DNA from: Pseudomonadota bacterium
Lineage (GTDB): Bacteria; Pseudomonadota; Gammaproteobacteria; Xanthomonadales; Xanthomonadaceae
Reading direction: 5' to 3'
Assembly: GCA_023388355.1 (NCBI GenBank)
Contig: JAEWGI010000008.1
Coordinates: 1-61,797 of the forward strand
DNA: 61,797 bases
The notes under the pieces are model-generated. The model did not search any database, was not told the DNA's origin, and saw only the letters and a program-made list of their open reading frames with translations. Each line of letters starts with the position of its first letter. Within the stretch, counting starts at the first letter, position 1. The translations under genes and the position numbers were made by a program. Positions 8,669-16,957 of the stretch are shown here, piece by piece.

Positions 8669-9274
8669 ATGAAGGCGGCCGCACCACGCGGCAGCCACGG
8701 TGCGGCCGGCCGGCCACGGGGCCGGGGCGTGAGCGGCGAAGCGCAGGAGGTTCCGCTCGCCCCGCTTGCGCAGCGGGCATGGGTGTTCCTGGTCGCACTG
8801 GCCGCGGCGCTGGTGCTGGCCGGGCTGCTGCTGCCGGCCGGGCGCATGGTGCCGGCACCCGCCTGGCCCCTGATTCCTTTCGGCATCGCGCTGCTGCTGG
8901 TCGCACCCGCGCTGGCGCTGCGTCGGCGACGGCTCACCATCGAGGGCGACGCGCTGGTGGTGGCCGCGACCTTCTTCACCCGACGGGTGCCGGTGCACGC
9001 GATCGAACTCGACCGCGCACGCATCGTCGACCTGGCCGAACACCGCGAACTGGGCAACCTGCCGACCGGGCACGGAAACATGGACCTGCCCGGTTTCCGC
9101 GCCGGCCATTACCTGCTGCGCAGCCGCCAGCGCGCGTTCTGCCTGATCACCGCGCGCGAGCGCGTGCTGGTGCTGCCGCTGCGCGACGGCAGGCTGCTGA
9201 TGATCAGCCCGCACCAGCCGCGCGACCTGCTGGCACGGCTGGAGCGCATCGCCAGCGCAGGCGCACGCGGCTAA
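8669..9274 (+). CDS. membrane protein with bacterial PH-like domain
   Basis: The 201-residue protein has two hydrophobic segments: WVFLVALAAALVLAGLLLPA and the stretch ending ALLLVAPALAL. A beta-rich PH-like domain follows (RRRLTIEGDALVVAATFFTRRVPVHAIELD ... LLISPHQPRDLLARL-like end). It may belong to the bacterial PH (bPH) families, whose roles are largely unknown. The first ATG (8669) would add 20 basic, Gly/Arg-rich residues. GTG at 8729 is an equally plausible start just before the conserved part. Confidence 0.65.
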   Translation: MKAAAPRGSHGAAGRPRGRGVSGEAQEVPLAPLAQRAWVFLVALAAALVLAGLLLPAGRMVPAPAWPLIPFGIALLLVAPALALRRRRLTIEGDALVVAATFFTRRVPVHAIELDRARIVDLAEHRELGNLPTGHGNMDLPGFRAGHYLLRSRQRAFCLITARERVLVLPLRDGRLLMISPHQPRDLLARLERIASAGARG

Positions 9275-9283
9275 GCTGCGCGC

Positions 9284-10099
9284 ATGCGCATCCACTCCCG
9301 CTTCCTGCTCAATACCGCCTGCATCGAACTGTGGCCGGCGTGGCTGCTGCGCGCGCGCGCCAGCGACGACGCCCGGATCCTGTCGCGCGCCCGGCGCGTG
9401 CTGCGGCGCAAGCGCGATGGCCGCTACCTGGCCGCGGCCCTGGACGAGGGCCTGATGCCGCTGCTGCCGCGCCTGGCGCGCGAACCGGGGATCGACGAGG
9501 CGCTGGATCTGCTCGACAGCGAGCCGCGCCTGCGTGGCGCGATCGAGCCGTCCACGCTGCCGATGCACGGGCTGGTCGAGCGGCTCGATGCGCTGGGCCT
9601 GGAAGCCGGCGCGTACGCGGCGCGCACCGGCCTTGCGCTGGTGGCCGAACCGCTGGCGCTGGCGCTGGCCGGCTTCGACCGCTATCGCCGCCCGCTGTGG
9701 CTGCAGGCCGACGCGGCGCGCGCATGGCAGCGCATGCACGAGGCCGCGGCGCGCGACGGGACGGTGCTGGAGGCGATCTCCGGCTACCGCAGCCACGACT
9801 ACCAGCTCGGCATTTTCGAGCGCAAGCTGGCGCGCGGGCTGGCGGTCGCCGACATCCTCAGCGTGAACGCCGCACCGGGTTTCAGCGAGCACCATTGCGG
9901 CGACGCGCTGGACATCGGAACGCCGGGCGAACCGCCGGCGGAGGAATCGTTCGAAGCGACCGGGGCGTTCGACTGGCTGACGCGGCGTGCGGGGGATCAT
10001 GGCTTCGCGATGAGCTACCCGCGCGGCAATTCGCACGGCATCGTGTACGAGCCCTGGCATTGGCGGTTCGTGCGGCCGGGCGAGCTGCGCGGAACGTGA
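9284..10099 (+). CDS. M15 family D-alanyl-D-alanine carboxypeptidase (VanY-like)
   Basis: The 271-residue protein has a C-terminal M15B/VanY domain. It shows SGYRS, then S201-E-H203-H-C-G-D-A-L-D210 (the zinc ligands His and Asp of SxHxxGxAxD), and E256-P-W-H259-W-R (catalytic Glu, third ligand His). Such enzymes trim the terminal D-Ala from peptidoglycan stems. The N-terminal 140 residues are helical and not recognised. No signal peptide is evident (MRIHSRFLLNTACIELW), which is odd for a cell-wall enzyme and may mean a cytoplasmic substrate or an atypical export route. TAAGCT at 9271-9276 could drive a leaderless mRNA. Confidence 0.88.
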   Translation: MRIHSRFLLNTACIELWPAWLLRARASDDARILSRARRVLRRKRDGRYLAAALDEGLMPLLPRLAREPGIDEALDLLDSEPRLRGAIEPSTLPMHGLVERLDALGLEAGAYAARTGLALVAEPLALALAGFDRYRRPLWLQADAARAWQRMHEAAARDGTVLEAISGYRSHDYQLGIFERKLARGLAVADILSVNAAPGFSEHHCGDALDIGTPGEPPAEESFEATGAFDWLTRRAGDHGFAMSYPRGNSHGIVYEPWHWRFVRPGELRGT

Positions 10100-10106
10100 T
10101 TTCCGG

Positions 10107-10172
10107 TCGCGGCTGAGCCACTCCCGCAGACGACACCGCGCTTTTGCCCGAACCGCTTCAGCCGCGATGGCG
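10107..10172. repeat. REP-like inverted pair
   Basis: GGTCGCGGCTGAGCCACTCC at 10106-10125 faces CCGAACCGCTTCAGCCGCGA at about 10149-10168. Both belong to the GCGGCTTCAGCCGC REP family seen at 1467 and 4693. The element lies in the gap between the VanY-like gene and the converging DUF423 gene. The rest of that gap (to 10308) is GC-rich with no other recognisable feature. Confidence 0.6.
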
Positions 10173-10308
10173 CCGCCGCCGCCCCGATGCCGGCATCACC
10201 CCGCGCCGGTCGCGCCCCATCCCACGCCCGCCGCCGGGCCCGCGGGGGTTCTCCGGAACCGGAATCGGTCGGGGGGGGCGACGCCGCGCGCGTGCCGGGG
10301 TACGGGCC

Positions 10309-10671
10309 TCAGTCCCGCAGCGCCGAGGCCGCGTAGAGCAGCCAGCCCAGCAGCACCATCGCGCCGCCGAACGGCGCCGCGGACGAGGATCCGCCGGCCA
10401 TCGCCTTCCACGCCAGCGAGCCGGCGAACAGCACGCTGCCGGCCAGCAGCAGCACCAGCGCTGCGCGCGCCAGTCGCGACAGCGGGCCGCGCGCCAGTGC
10501 CGCCAGCGCGACCCCGTGGCCGAAGGCAAGCACGGCCGCCGTCTGCACCATCGCCCGCGCGGGCTCGGCCGCGCCATGCGCGGCCCAGGCGCCCAGCGCC
10601 ACCGCCGCGGAGGCCAGCAGCGCACCCGTCGCGCGCAGCCAGCGTCCCGCTCCCGTGGCGGTACCGCTCAT
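10309..10671 (-). CDS. DUF423 family inner-membrane protein (YgdD-like)
   Basis: The 120-residue protein has four hydrophobic segments and the DUF423 hallmarks: GALLASAAVALGAWAAHGA near the N-terminus, an FGHGVALAAL segment, VLFAGSLAWKAMAG, and a C-terminal PFGGAMVLLGWLLYA. Length agrees with the family (about 120-130). The function is unknown. It starts at ATG 10671, 80 bases from the end of the SRPBCC gene on the same strand. Confidence 0.88.
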   Translation of the reverse strand: MSGTATGAGRWLRATGALLASAAVALGAWAAHGAAEPARAMVQTAAVLAFGHGVALAALARGPLSRLARAALVLLLAGSVLFAGSLAWKAMAGGSSSAAPFGGAMVLLGWLLYAASALRD

Positions 10672-10750
10672 GGCCGCGCAGGCCGAAACGCCGCGCGCCG
10701 CATCCGGGGGATGCGGCGCGCGGACAACCAGGACTTCGAAGCGGCCAGGC

Positions 10751-11899
10751 CTATTCCTTCAGCTCCCAGAACACCTCGAACTGGCCTTCCGCGGTAAAGG
10801 CCGCGTCTATGCCGTTCACGTAGTACTCGAACGGGCGCCCGGTGACCTCGTAGCCGTGGGTCATCGCCCAGGCGCGGACCGCATTGCGCACGTTCTCCAG
10901 CTCGGCCATGAAGCCCGTGTACTCGCCACGCACGGCCCGGGTCGCTTCGACCCGGATGTACTCGACCGGCGAGCCCTCGGGGATCTCGATCTCCAGCTTG
11001 CCCTCGTCCACCGCCGGCGCCCGGGCCACGGCCGGGGTGTCGTCGTCGCCGTCCTCGGCGGCATCGTCGCCGGAGGCGTCGTCCTCGCCCTTGCGGCGGA
11101 CCGGCATGACCACGTCGAAGGTGTAGTTCTCGCGCCCGAGCTCGGTCGAGACGATGCGCAGCGGACCGGCCGCCACGAGGTCGTTGGCGTCCATGGCGCG
11201 CTTGATCCACTCCATGTTGGCGTTCATCGAGCGCTTGATGGCTTCGTTGTTGCGCTCCACCGCGCCGGCCGACACCGACAGCAGGTTCTCGGCCGGGCGA
11301 TCGACCACGCCGAGGTTGACCAGGCTCACGCCGTCGGCGCGATAGTCGACGTTGGGCACCGCCGCCAGCATGCTGGAGAGCTTGGCCAGGCCCAGCTTCA
11401 TGTCCTCGCCCACGTGGCCACGGACGTACAGGCCGGCGTAGCGGCCCAGCAGGTTCCAGCCGTAGTCGACGGTGTAGGTCTGGGTGATCTCGATGTTGCG
11501 CCCGCCGCGGCCGGTCGGCTTGAGCACGAACGTCATCTGCTTGTTGTCGCCGCGATCCGGGGTATCGAGCTTGTAGACCACGCGCGAATCGGGCTCGCTC
11601 TCGGCGATCTCCCAGCTGCCCTCGCCCAGCGAACGCTCCTTCGACTCGTACGCGATGCGCGTGCCGACGCCCGCTTCGGGACCGGAGCGCTCGAAGCGGA
11701 TGGCCGGGTCGCGCAGCGCGAGCGGGTTCCACTCGTCGAACCTGTGCACGCTGTTGATCGTGTCGAAAACGATCGCCTGGCGCCGGTTGGTCTCGACCTT
11801 TTCGGTGATCGTGCGGCTCGAAGGCAGGAACAGGGCCACGAGCACGAACAGCACGGCGACGATCGCCATTGAAATCAGGATCTCGAGCAAACGGGTCAT
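10751..11899 (-). CDS. SRPBCC (START-like) membrane-anchored protein
   Basis: The 382-residue protein has one N-terminal membrane helix (LLEILISMAIVAVLFVLVAL). It is followed by an SRPBCC/polyketide-cyclase-like fold starting RRQAIVFDTINSVHRFDEWNPL and GVGTRIAYESKE. An acidic linker (about residues 267-290, many Asp/Glu) separates this from a C-terminal domain. That domain ends ...GRPFEYYVNGIDAAF and FEVFWELKE, resembling GyrI/effector-binding folds. The combination suggests a ligand-binding sensor at the membrane face; the ligand is unknown. The 225 bases between its start and the response-regulator stop (11900-12124) contain no other gene. Confidence 0.75.
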   Translation of the reverse strand: MTRLLEILISMAIVAVLFVLVALFLPSSRTITEKVETNRRQAIVFDTINSVHRFDEWNPLALRDPAIRFERSGPEAGVGTRIAYESKERSLGEGSWEIAESEPDSRVVYKLDTPDRGDNKQMTFVLKPTGRGGRNIEITQTYTVDYGWNLLGRYAGLYVRGHVGEDMKLGLAKLSSMLAAVPNVDYRADGVSLVNLGVVDRPAENLLSVSAGAVERNNEAIKRSMNANMEWIKRAMDANDLVAAGPLRIVSTELGRENYTFDVVMPVRRKGEDDASGDDAAEDGDDDTPAVARAPAVDEGKLEIEIPEGSPVEYIRVEATRAVRGEYTGFMAELENVRNAVRAWAMTHGYEVTGRPFEYYVNGIDAAFTAEGQFEVFWELKE

Positions 11900-12124
11900 T
11901 CAGGGTTCTCCGGGACCATTTCCCGCCTTCGCGGGCGCAAGTCGCCAATCCTATCAAGAACCCCGCGCGCACGGCGAGCCGTGCGAGCCATGAATTGCTG
12001 TCGGGACGGCCGGCGGTCAGGTTGCCGACGCAACCGTTCGGGACGGGCGGACCGGGGAACCGGCGCGCAGGGCGGCCGGCCCGGGATCGACCCGGAGCCG
12101 GGGGCGGCCGGTCCAGTCCGCCGC

Positions 12125-12766
12125 TCAGACCAGCTGCAGTTCGAACGCCTTGAGCACCGCCCGGGTGCGGTCGCGCACGCCGAGCTTGGACAGGATGTTC
12201 GAGACGTGGTTCTTGATCGTGCCCTCGGCCACGCCCAGCGAGTTGGCGATCTCCTTGTTGGAGAAGCCGCCGGCCATCAGCCGCAGGATCTCGGTCTCGC
12301 GGTCGGTCAGGGGGTCGGGCCGGTCGAGGCTGACGAACTCGTTGCGCATGTGCTCCAGGCCCGAGAGCAGGCGCTGGGTGACCGCCGGCTGCACCAGCGA
12401 GCCGCCGCCGGCCACGGTCCGGATCGCCCCGACCAGTTGCTCCAGCGACACGTCCTTGAGCAGGTAGCCGCGGGCCCCGGCCTTCATCCCGGCCAGCACC
12501 AGCTGGTCGTCGTCGAAGGTGGTCAGGATGATGGTGGGCGGCAGCTCGCCGTTGCGCGAGAGCGCCTGCAGCGCCTCCAGCCCGGACATCACCGGCATCC
12601 GCATGTCCATCAGCACGACGTCGGGGCGGACCTGCGGGATCAGCTCCACCGCCTGCCTGCCGTCGCCGGCCTCGGCGATCACCTCGATGCCCCCGTCCAG
12701 CGCGAGCAGCGAACGGATGCCCTGCCTCACCAGGGTCTGGTCGTCGACCAGGCAGACTCGGATCAT
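12125..12766 (-). CDS. NarL/FixJ-family response regulator
   Basis: The 213-residue protein has a receiver domain (MIRVCLVDDQTLVRQGI, phospho-acceptor D54 in VVLMDMRMP, Lys in GYLLKD). A LuxR-type HTH follows at about residues 145-213 (LTDRETEILRLMAGGFSNKE, then IANSLGVAEGTIKNHVSNIL). It acts as a DNA-binding transcription factor phosphorylated by the kinase encoded just upstream. The start ATG overlaps the kinase stop by four bases (ATGA on the minus strand at 12763-12766), so the pair is translationally coupled. The target genes are unknown. Confidence 0.95.
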   Translation of the reverse strand: MIRVCLVDDQTLVRQGIRSLLALDGGIEVIAEAGDGRQAVELIPQVRPDVVLMDMRMPVMSGLEALQALSRNGELPPTIILTTFDDDQLVLAGMKAGARGYLLKDVSLEQLVGAIRTVAGGGSLVQPAVTQRLLSGLEHMRNEFVSLDRPDPLTDRETEILRLMAGGFSNKEIANSLGVAEGTIKNHVSNILSKLGVRDRTRAVLKAFELQLV

Positions 12767-14016
12767 GGAACCTCCAGCGGATGGTGTCGGAGCACGCCGG
12801 CGGCGGCCGGGGCGGGATGCGGGGGCGGCGCGGGGCCGGCATCGCCCGGGCCCAGGGTGACCACGCCGCCATCCATGGGCAGGCACAGGCGCACGCGGAA
12901 CCCGCTGCCGGGCGCGGTTTCGACCTCCAGCCTGCCGCCGTGCGCGGCCAGGCGCTCGCGCATGCCGCGCAGACCGTTGCCGGCGGTCGCGACGTCGGCG
13001 CCGCGGCCGTCGTCGCGCGCCTCCAGCACCACCGCGTCGCCGTCGAAGCGGTAGCGCAGGCGCAGCAGGCTGGCTTCGGCATGGCGCACGGCGTTGGTGA
13101 TGATCTCCTGGGTGCAGCGCAGCAGCACGTGGGCGCGCTCGGGATCGTCGAGCAGGAAGGTGGTGGGCATGTCCATGTCGATGCGCAGGCCGGGCACGTT
13201 GTCGGCCAGCGGCAGCAGGGTCGCGCGCATGTCGATCGCGTCGTCGTCGCGCAGCCGGCTGACCGCCTCGCGTACGTCGCTCAGCAGCAGCTTGGCCAGG
13301 GTGTGGGCCTGGGTGACGTGCACCTGCGCCTGGCCTTCCACCAGGTGGTTGGCCACCTCGAGGTTCAGGCTCAGGGCGGTCAGGTGATGTCCGAGCAGGT
13401 CGTGCAGTTCGCGCGAGATGCGGGTGCGTTCGTTGACCCGTACGCTTTCCGCCAGCAGGGCCCGGGTCGCGCGCAGCTCCGCGTTCAGCCGCCGTTGCTC
13501 GTCGCGCGCCAGCACCTGCTGGCGGGCGACGTAGCCGGTGACGAACACGAAGCAGGTGAAGCCGGCATACAGCACCGACTGCATCACCGCCTCGAACCAC
13601 ATGAAACCCAGCGCCCGGGTGTAGACCGGGATCACCACCAGCTCGCTCAGCACCAGCACGCCGATGCTGGCCGGCAGCGGCAGCAGCCACGGCAGCACGC
13701 AGGCGGCGACCATCAGCAGCAGGACGCCCAGGCCGCTGTTGCTGTAGTAGCTCAGGGCCACGGCGCTGCCGATCATCAGCGCCAGCAGCACGTAGTCGAG
13801 CGGATTGACCCGGCGCGAGTCGAGCGCGCGGCTGAGCCAGGCGAAGCTGCCGCCGAAGCTCGCCCACGCGATCCAGGCCGGCCAGCCTGCGCCGATGGTG
13901 GCCACGTCGCCCTCTTCCATCGGCCGCGAGATCAGCCACAGCGGCAGCACGATCACCGCCCATGTGAACAGGCCGGCGTAGCGCAGCAGGCGGGTGTGGT
14001 CGAGGCGCGACGGCAT
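12763..14016 (-). CDS. HisKA_3-type sensor histidine kinase (DesK/LiaS-like)
   Basis: The 417-residue protein has about five to six hydrophobic helices in residues 10-165, forming a membrane sensor without a large extracytoplasmic loop. A coiled linker leads to the dimerisation/phospho-acceptor domain with ERTRISRELHDLLGHHLTAL (phospho-His 205). The ATPase domain follows: EIITNAVRHAEA as N box, DDGRGADVATAGNGLRGMRE as G box. This layout resembles kinases that read membrane state, such as DesK. The frame extends upstream, but MPSRLDHTRLL at 14016 is the first start that keeps a normal first helix. A Pro/Ala-rich tail follows the ATPase domain. Confidence 0.93.
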   Translation of the reverse strand: MPSRLDHTRLLRYAGLFTWAVIVLPLWLISRPMEEGDVATIGAGWPAWIAWASFGGSFAWLSRALDSRRVNPLDYVLLALMIGSAVALSYYSNSGLGVLLLMVAACVLPWLLPLPASIGVLVLSELVVIPVYTRALGFMWFEAVMQSVLYAGFTCFVFVTGYVARQQVLARDEQRRLNAELRATRALLAESVRVNERTRISRELHDLLGHHLTALSLNLEVANHLVEGQAQVHVTQAHTLAKLLLSDVREAVSRLRDDDAIDMRATLLPLADNVPGLRIDMDMPTTFLLDDPERAHVLLRCTQEIITNAVRHAEASLLRLRYRFDGDAVVLEARDDGRGADVATAGNGLRGMRERLAAHGGRLEVETAPGSGFRVRLCLPMDGGVVTLGPGDAGPAPPPHPAPAAAGVLRHHPLEVP

Positions 14017-14106
14017 GCCGCCATGGTAGGCGCTTTCCGGACGCCGGCGAGTCCCTCGCAAGTCATGCCCGGGCCGCCGTGCGCGGTCGCGGCGGGGCGG
14101 GGGCCG

Positions 14107-14115
14107 TGCGATAAT
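14107..14115 (+). promoter_or_regulatory. candidate extended -10 upstream of the GNAT-minCDE unit
   Basis: TGCGATAAT (TG-n-GATAAT) at 14107-14115 is the best promoter-like sequence in the 323-base gap between the divergent kinase and GNAT genes. No clear -35 is visible. The rest of that gap is GC-rich and shows no gene or repeat I can support. Confidence 0.4.
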
Positions 14116-14339
14116 CCGCGACGGTGCCGCAGCGGCCGCTGCACGGCGTTTCCGCCGTCCATCGGTTGGCGGTGCCGGTGGGCGTGCCGGCGCCGGGAGG
14201 CACGGGCCGCGCATCGGGGTCGCCGCCCGGTGAAGCGGCACGCCGGGCGGCTGGATGCGGCCCGCAGGTGGCGCTTCCGGCGCGCCAGGGCCTCCGACGC
14301 ACGCGCCGCCCGCGCACCCGCAGTCTTCTGGAGTCAGGA

Positions 14340-14927
14340 ATGTCGATCGTCATCCGCGACGTGCGCGAGCACGAGCTGGATTCAATCCTCGCCCTCAACA
14401 ACGCCGCTGGCCAGACGATCCTGCCGCTGGACGCTGCCCGCGTCCGCAGGTTCTACGACACCGCCGAGTATTTCCGCATCGCCGAGCGCGACGGCACCCT
14501 CACCGGCTTCCTGGTGGGCATGGGGTCCGACGCCGACCACGACAGCAGCAATTTCCACTGGTTCCGCACCCACTGCGACCGGTTCTTCTACATCGACCGG
14601 ATCGTGGTCAGCAGCCGCCGCCGCGGCGGCGGCGTGGGCCGCGCCTTCTACGCCGACGCCCAGAGCCACGCCGAGCTGCGCTACCCGCTACTGACCTGCG
14701 AGGTGTTCCTGGAGCACGATGCCGATCCGGTGCGCCTGTTCCACGGCAGCTTCGGCTTCCACGAGATCGGCCAGCACGTGATGCCCGAAAGCGGCATCCG
14801 CGCCTCGATGATGGCCAAGGAGATGTGCAGCTACGACTGGGTTCGCGCCACCTACGGCAACGAGCTGCCCGAGCTGCCCTGGGTGTCGCGCCCCCGCCCC
14901 GTCGCCGCGATGGCGGCCGACGCATGA
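14340..14927 (+). CDS. GNAT family N-acetyltransferase
   Basis: The 195-residue protein begins MSIVIRDVREHELDSILALN, a typical GNAT first strand and helix. It has the acetyl-CoA loop region RIVVSSRRRGGGVGRAFYAD (R/Q-x-x-G-x-G/A type) and ends near RLFHGSFGFHEIGQH. The substrate is unknown. The start is supported by GGAG upstream (TCTGGAGTCAGGA). Its stop overlaps the minC start (ATGA at 14924-14927), so it is the first gene of the cell-division operon; a link between the acetyltransferase and Min function is not established. Confidence 0.85.
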   Translation: MSIVIRDVREHELDSILALNNAAGQTILPLDAARVRRFYDTAEYFRIAERDGTLTGFLVGMGSDADHDSSNFHWFRTHCDRFFYIDRIVVSSRRRGGGVGRAFYADAQSHAELRYPLLTCEVFLEHDADPVRLFHGSFGFHEIGQHVMPESGIRASMMAKEMCSYDWVRATYGNELPELPWVSRPRPVAAMAADA

Positions 14928-15712
14928 GCGCGGCGATGGATTACGAACAGGCCGGCGAACTCAAGATCGGCCAGGTCGGGATCGCCAACCTGCGGGTGCG
15001 TACCCTGGACGTCGGCCGGCTGGCGGCGGAAATGCGCGAGCGGGTGGCGCGGGCGCCGAAGCTGTTCGCGCGCGCGGCGGTGATCCTGGATTTCGGCGGC
15101 CTGGCGGCCACGCCCGACGCGGCCACCGCGCGGGCGCTGATCGACGCCCTGCGCGAGGCCGGGGTGCTGCCGGTGGCGCTGGCCTGGGGCAGCAGCGGGA
15201 ACGAGGCGCTGGCCGCGGAGATCGGCCTTCCGCTGCTGGCCAAGTTCCGGGCCCGCTACGAGCCTGTCGCAGGAAACGATGAGACCGACGCCACGCCCGA
15301 CCGGTCGCCGCCCGCCGCCCCCGCCCGCGCGGCCGTGCAGTCCCCTGCCCCCGCCCAGCCGGCGCCGGCGCGGGCCGACGCCGCTCCCGGCCTGGTCCAG
15401 GCCGCGCCGGTGCGCTCTGGACAGCAGGTCTACGCCGAGAACCGCGACCTCACCGTGCTGTCCCAGGTCGGGGCCGGCGCCGAGGTGATCGCCGACGGCT
15501 CGATCCACATCTACGGTCCGCTGCGCGGGCGCGCGCTGGCCGGCGCGCAGGGCAACGCGAAGGCGCGCATCTTCTGCCGCGCCTTCCACGCCGAACTGGT
15601 CGCCGTGGCCGGCCACTACAAAGTGCTGGAAGATATCCCGAAGGAGCTGCACGGAAAGGCGGTGCAGGTCTGGCTCGACAACGACGAACTCAAGATCGCC
15701 GCACTCGATTGA
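14924..15712 (+). CDS. minC: septum site-determining protein MinC
   Basis: MinC inhibits FtsZ polymerisation away from mid-cell and is recruited to the membrane by MinD. The 262-residue protein has the N-terminal FtsZ-inhibiting domain (LKIGQVGIANLRVRTLDVGR, LFARAAVILDFGGLA). A Pro/Ala-rich linker spans about residues 125-165. The C-terminal beta-helix domain then binds MinD (GQQVYAENRDLTVLSQVGAG, GSIHIYGPLRGRALAGAQGN, ARIFCRAFHAELVAVAGHY). Order and length fit the family. It starts within the stop of the GNAT gene, with minD 25 bases downstream. Confidence 0.97.
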   Translation: MSAAMDYEQAGELKIGQVGIANLRVRTLDVGRLAAEMRERVARAPKLFARAAVILDFGGLAATPDAATARALIDALREAGVLPVALAWGSSGNEALAAEIGLPLLAKFRARYEPVAGNDETDATPDRSPPAAPARAAVQSPAPAQPAPARADAAPGLVQAAPVRSGQQVYAENRDLTVLSQVGAGAEVIADGSIHIYGPLRGRALAGAQGNAKARIFCRAFHAELVAVAGHYKVLEDIPKELHGKAVQVWLDNDELKIAALD

Positions 15713-15737
15713 CGGCGACACACACAGGAGACGTGTT

Positions 15738-16547
15738 TTGGCAGAAATCATCGTGGTCACCTCGGGCAAGGGAGGCGTCGGCAAGACCACCAGCAGCGCC
15801 AGCCTGGCCAACGGCCTGGCCCGCCGCGGCAAGAAGGTCGCCGTCATCGATTTCGACGTTGGCCTGCGCAACCTCGACCTGATCATGGGCTGCGAGCGCC
15901 GGGTGGTGTACGACTTCGTCAACGTCGTCCAGGGCGAGGCTTCGCTCCGACAGGCGATGATCAAGGACAAGCGCTTCGAGAACCTCTACGTGCTGGCCGC
16001 GTCGCAGACCCGCGACAAGGACGCACTCACCAGGGAAGGCGTGGAGAAGGTGCTGAAGGACCTGACCGACGACGGCTTCGAGTTCATCATCTGCGACTCC
16101 CCCGCCGGCATCGAGAAGGGCGCGTTCCTGGCGATGTACTTTGCCGACCAGGCGATCGTGGTGGTCAACCCGGAAGTGTCCTCGGTGCGCGACTCCGACC
16201 GCATCCTCGGCCTGCTCTCGTCCAAGACGCGCAAGGCCGAGGCCGGCGAACGCGTGCAGGAACACCTGCTGCTCACCCGCTACAACCCCGACCGGGTGGA
16301 AAAGGGCGAGATGCTGTCGATCACCGACGTCGAGGAGGTGCTGGGCATCAAGACCCTGGGCGTGATACCCGAATCGAACGACGTGCTCGATGCGTCCAAC
16401 AAGGGCGAGCCGGTGATCCTGGCGGGCGAATCCATCGCCGGCCAGGCCTATGACGACGCCGTCGCACGGCTGCTCGGCGAAGACCGGCCGATGCGCTTCA
16501 CCCAGGCCGGGAAGAAGGGCTTCTTCAGCAAGCTCTTCGGGAGCTGA
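15738..16547 (+). CDS. minD: septum site-determining ATPase MinD
   Basis: MinD is the membrane-associated ATPase that oscillates with MinE and carries MinC to the poles. The 269-residue protein has the deviant Walker A motif SGKGGVGKTT (K11 signature Lys, K16), VIDFDVGLRNLDLIMGCERR, CDSPAGIEKGAF and NPEVSSVRDSDRI. The C-terminal amphipathic membrane-targeting helix is FTQAGKKGFFSKLFGS. The start codon is TTG (15738-15740), placed eight bases after AGGAG (15726-15730). The encoded N-terminus MAEIIVVTSGKGG is exactly the family one, so the rare start is well supported. Confidence 0.97.
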   Translation: MAEIIVVTSGKGGVGKTTSSASLANGLARRGKKVAVIDFDVGLRNLDLIMGCERRVVYDFVNVVQGEASLRQAMIKDKRFENLYVLAASQTRDKDALTREGVEKVLKDLTDDGFEFIICDSPAGIEKGAFLAMYFADQAIVVVNPEVSSVRDSDRILGLLSSKTRKAEAGERVQEHLLLTRYNPDRVEKGEMLSITDVEEVLGIKTLGVIPESNDVLDASNKGEPVILAGESIAGQAYDDAVARLLGEDRPMRFTQAGKKGFFSKLFGS

Positions 16548-16550
16548 GCC

Positions 16551-16814
16551 ATGGGACTGTTCGATTTCCTCAAGCCCAAGCAGAACACCGCCGCGATCGC
16601 CAAGGACCGGTTGCGCATCATCGTCGCCCAGGAGCGCACCAGCCGCGGCGCGCCGGACTACCTGCCACTGCTGCAGCGCGAGCTGCTCGAGGTGATCCGC
16701 AAGTACGTGAGCGTGGACGTGGACGCGGTCAAGGTCGACCTGGTGAAGGACGGCGAGCACGACGTGCTCGACATCTCGGTGGCCCTGCCCGAAGACCGGC
16801 CCGCGACCGCCTGA
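16551..16814 (+). CDS. minE: cell division topological specificity factor MinE
   Basis: The 87-residue MinE stimulates MinD ATPase and confines MinCD to the poles. The N-terminal membrane-targeting/anti-MinCD helix ([20 protein letters not shown], then [13 protein letters not shown]) and the topological-specificity domain ([36 protein letters not shown]) are both present. It follows minD by three bases, completing the minCDE operon. Confidence 0.97.
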   Translation: MGLFDFLKPKQNTAAIAKDRLRIIVAQERTSRGAPDYLPLLQRELLEVIRKYVSVDVDAVKVDLVKDGEHDVLDISVALPEDRPATA

Positions 16815-16847
16815 CCCATGCGCCCGCCGCCGCTTGCGGGGGCGGGG

Positions 16848-16880
16848 AGGCCCGCCTGCACGGCACCGCCGTGCGGGCCT
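16848..16880. terminator. GC-rich hairpin after minE, possible terminator
   Basis: GCACGGC and GCCGTGC (about 16857-16863 and 16867-16873) are flanked by AGGCCC and GGGCCT, giving a long GC-rich stem 30-60 bases after the minE stop. No T tract follows, so it would be a weak intrinsic terminator at best. Confidence 0.4.
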
Positions 16881-16957
16881 GACGGACGCCAGACGCGCCG
16901 CGCGGGCCGGGCGCGGGTTCGCGTCCCGTCGCGACGCCGCATGACGCCAGCCCCACG

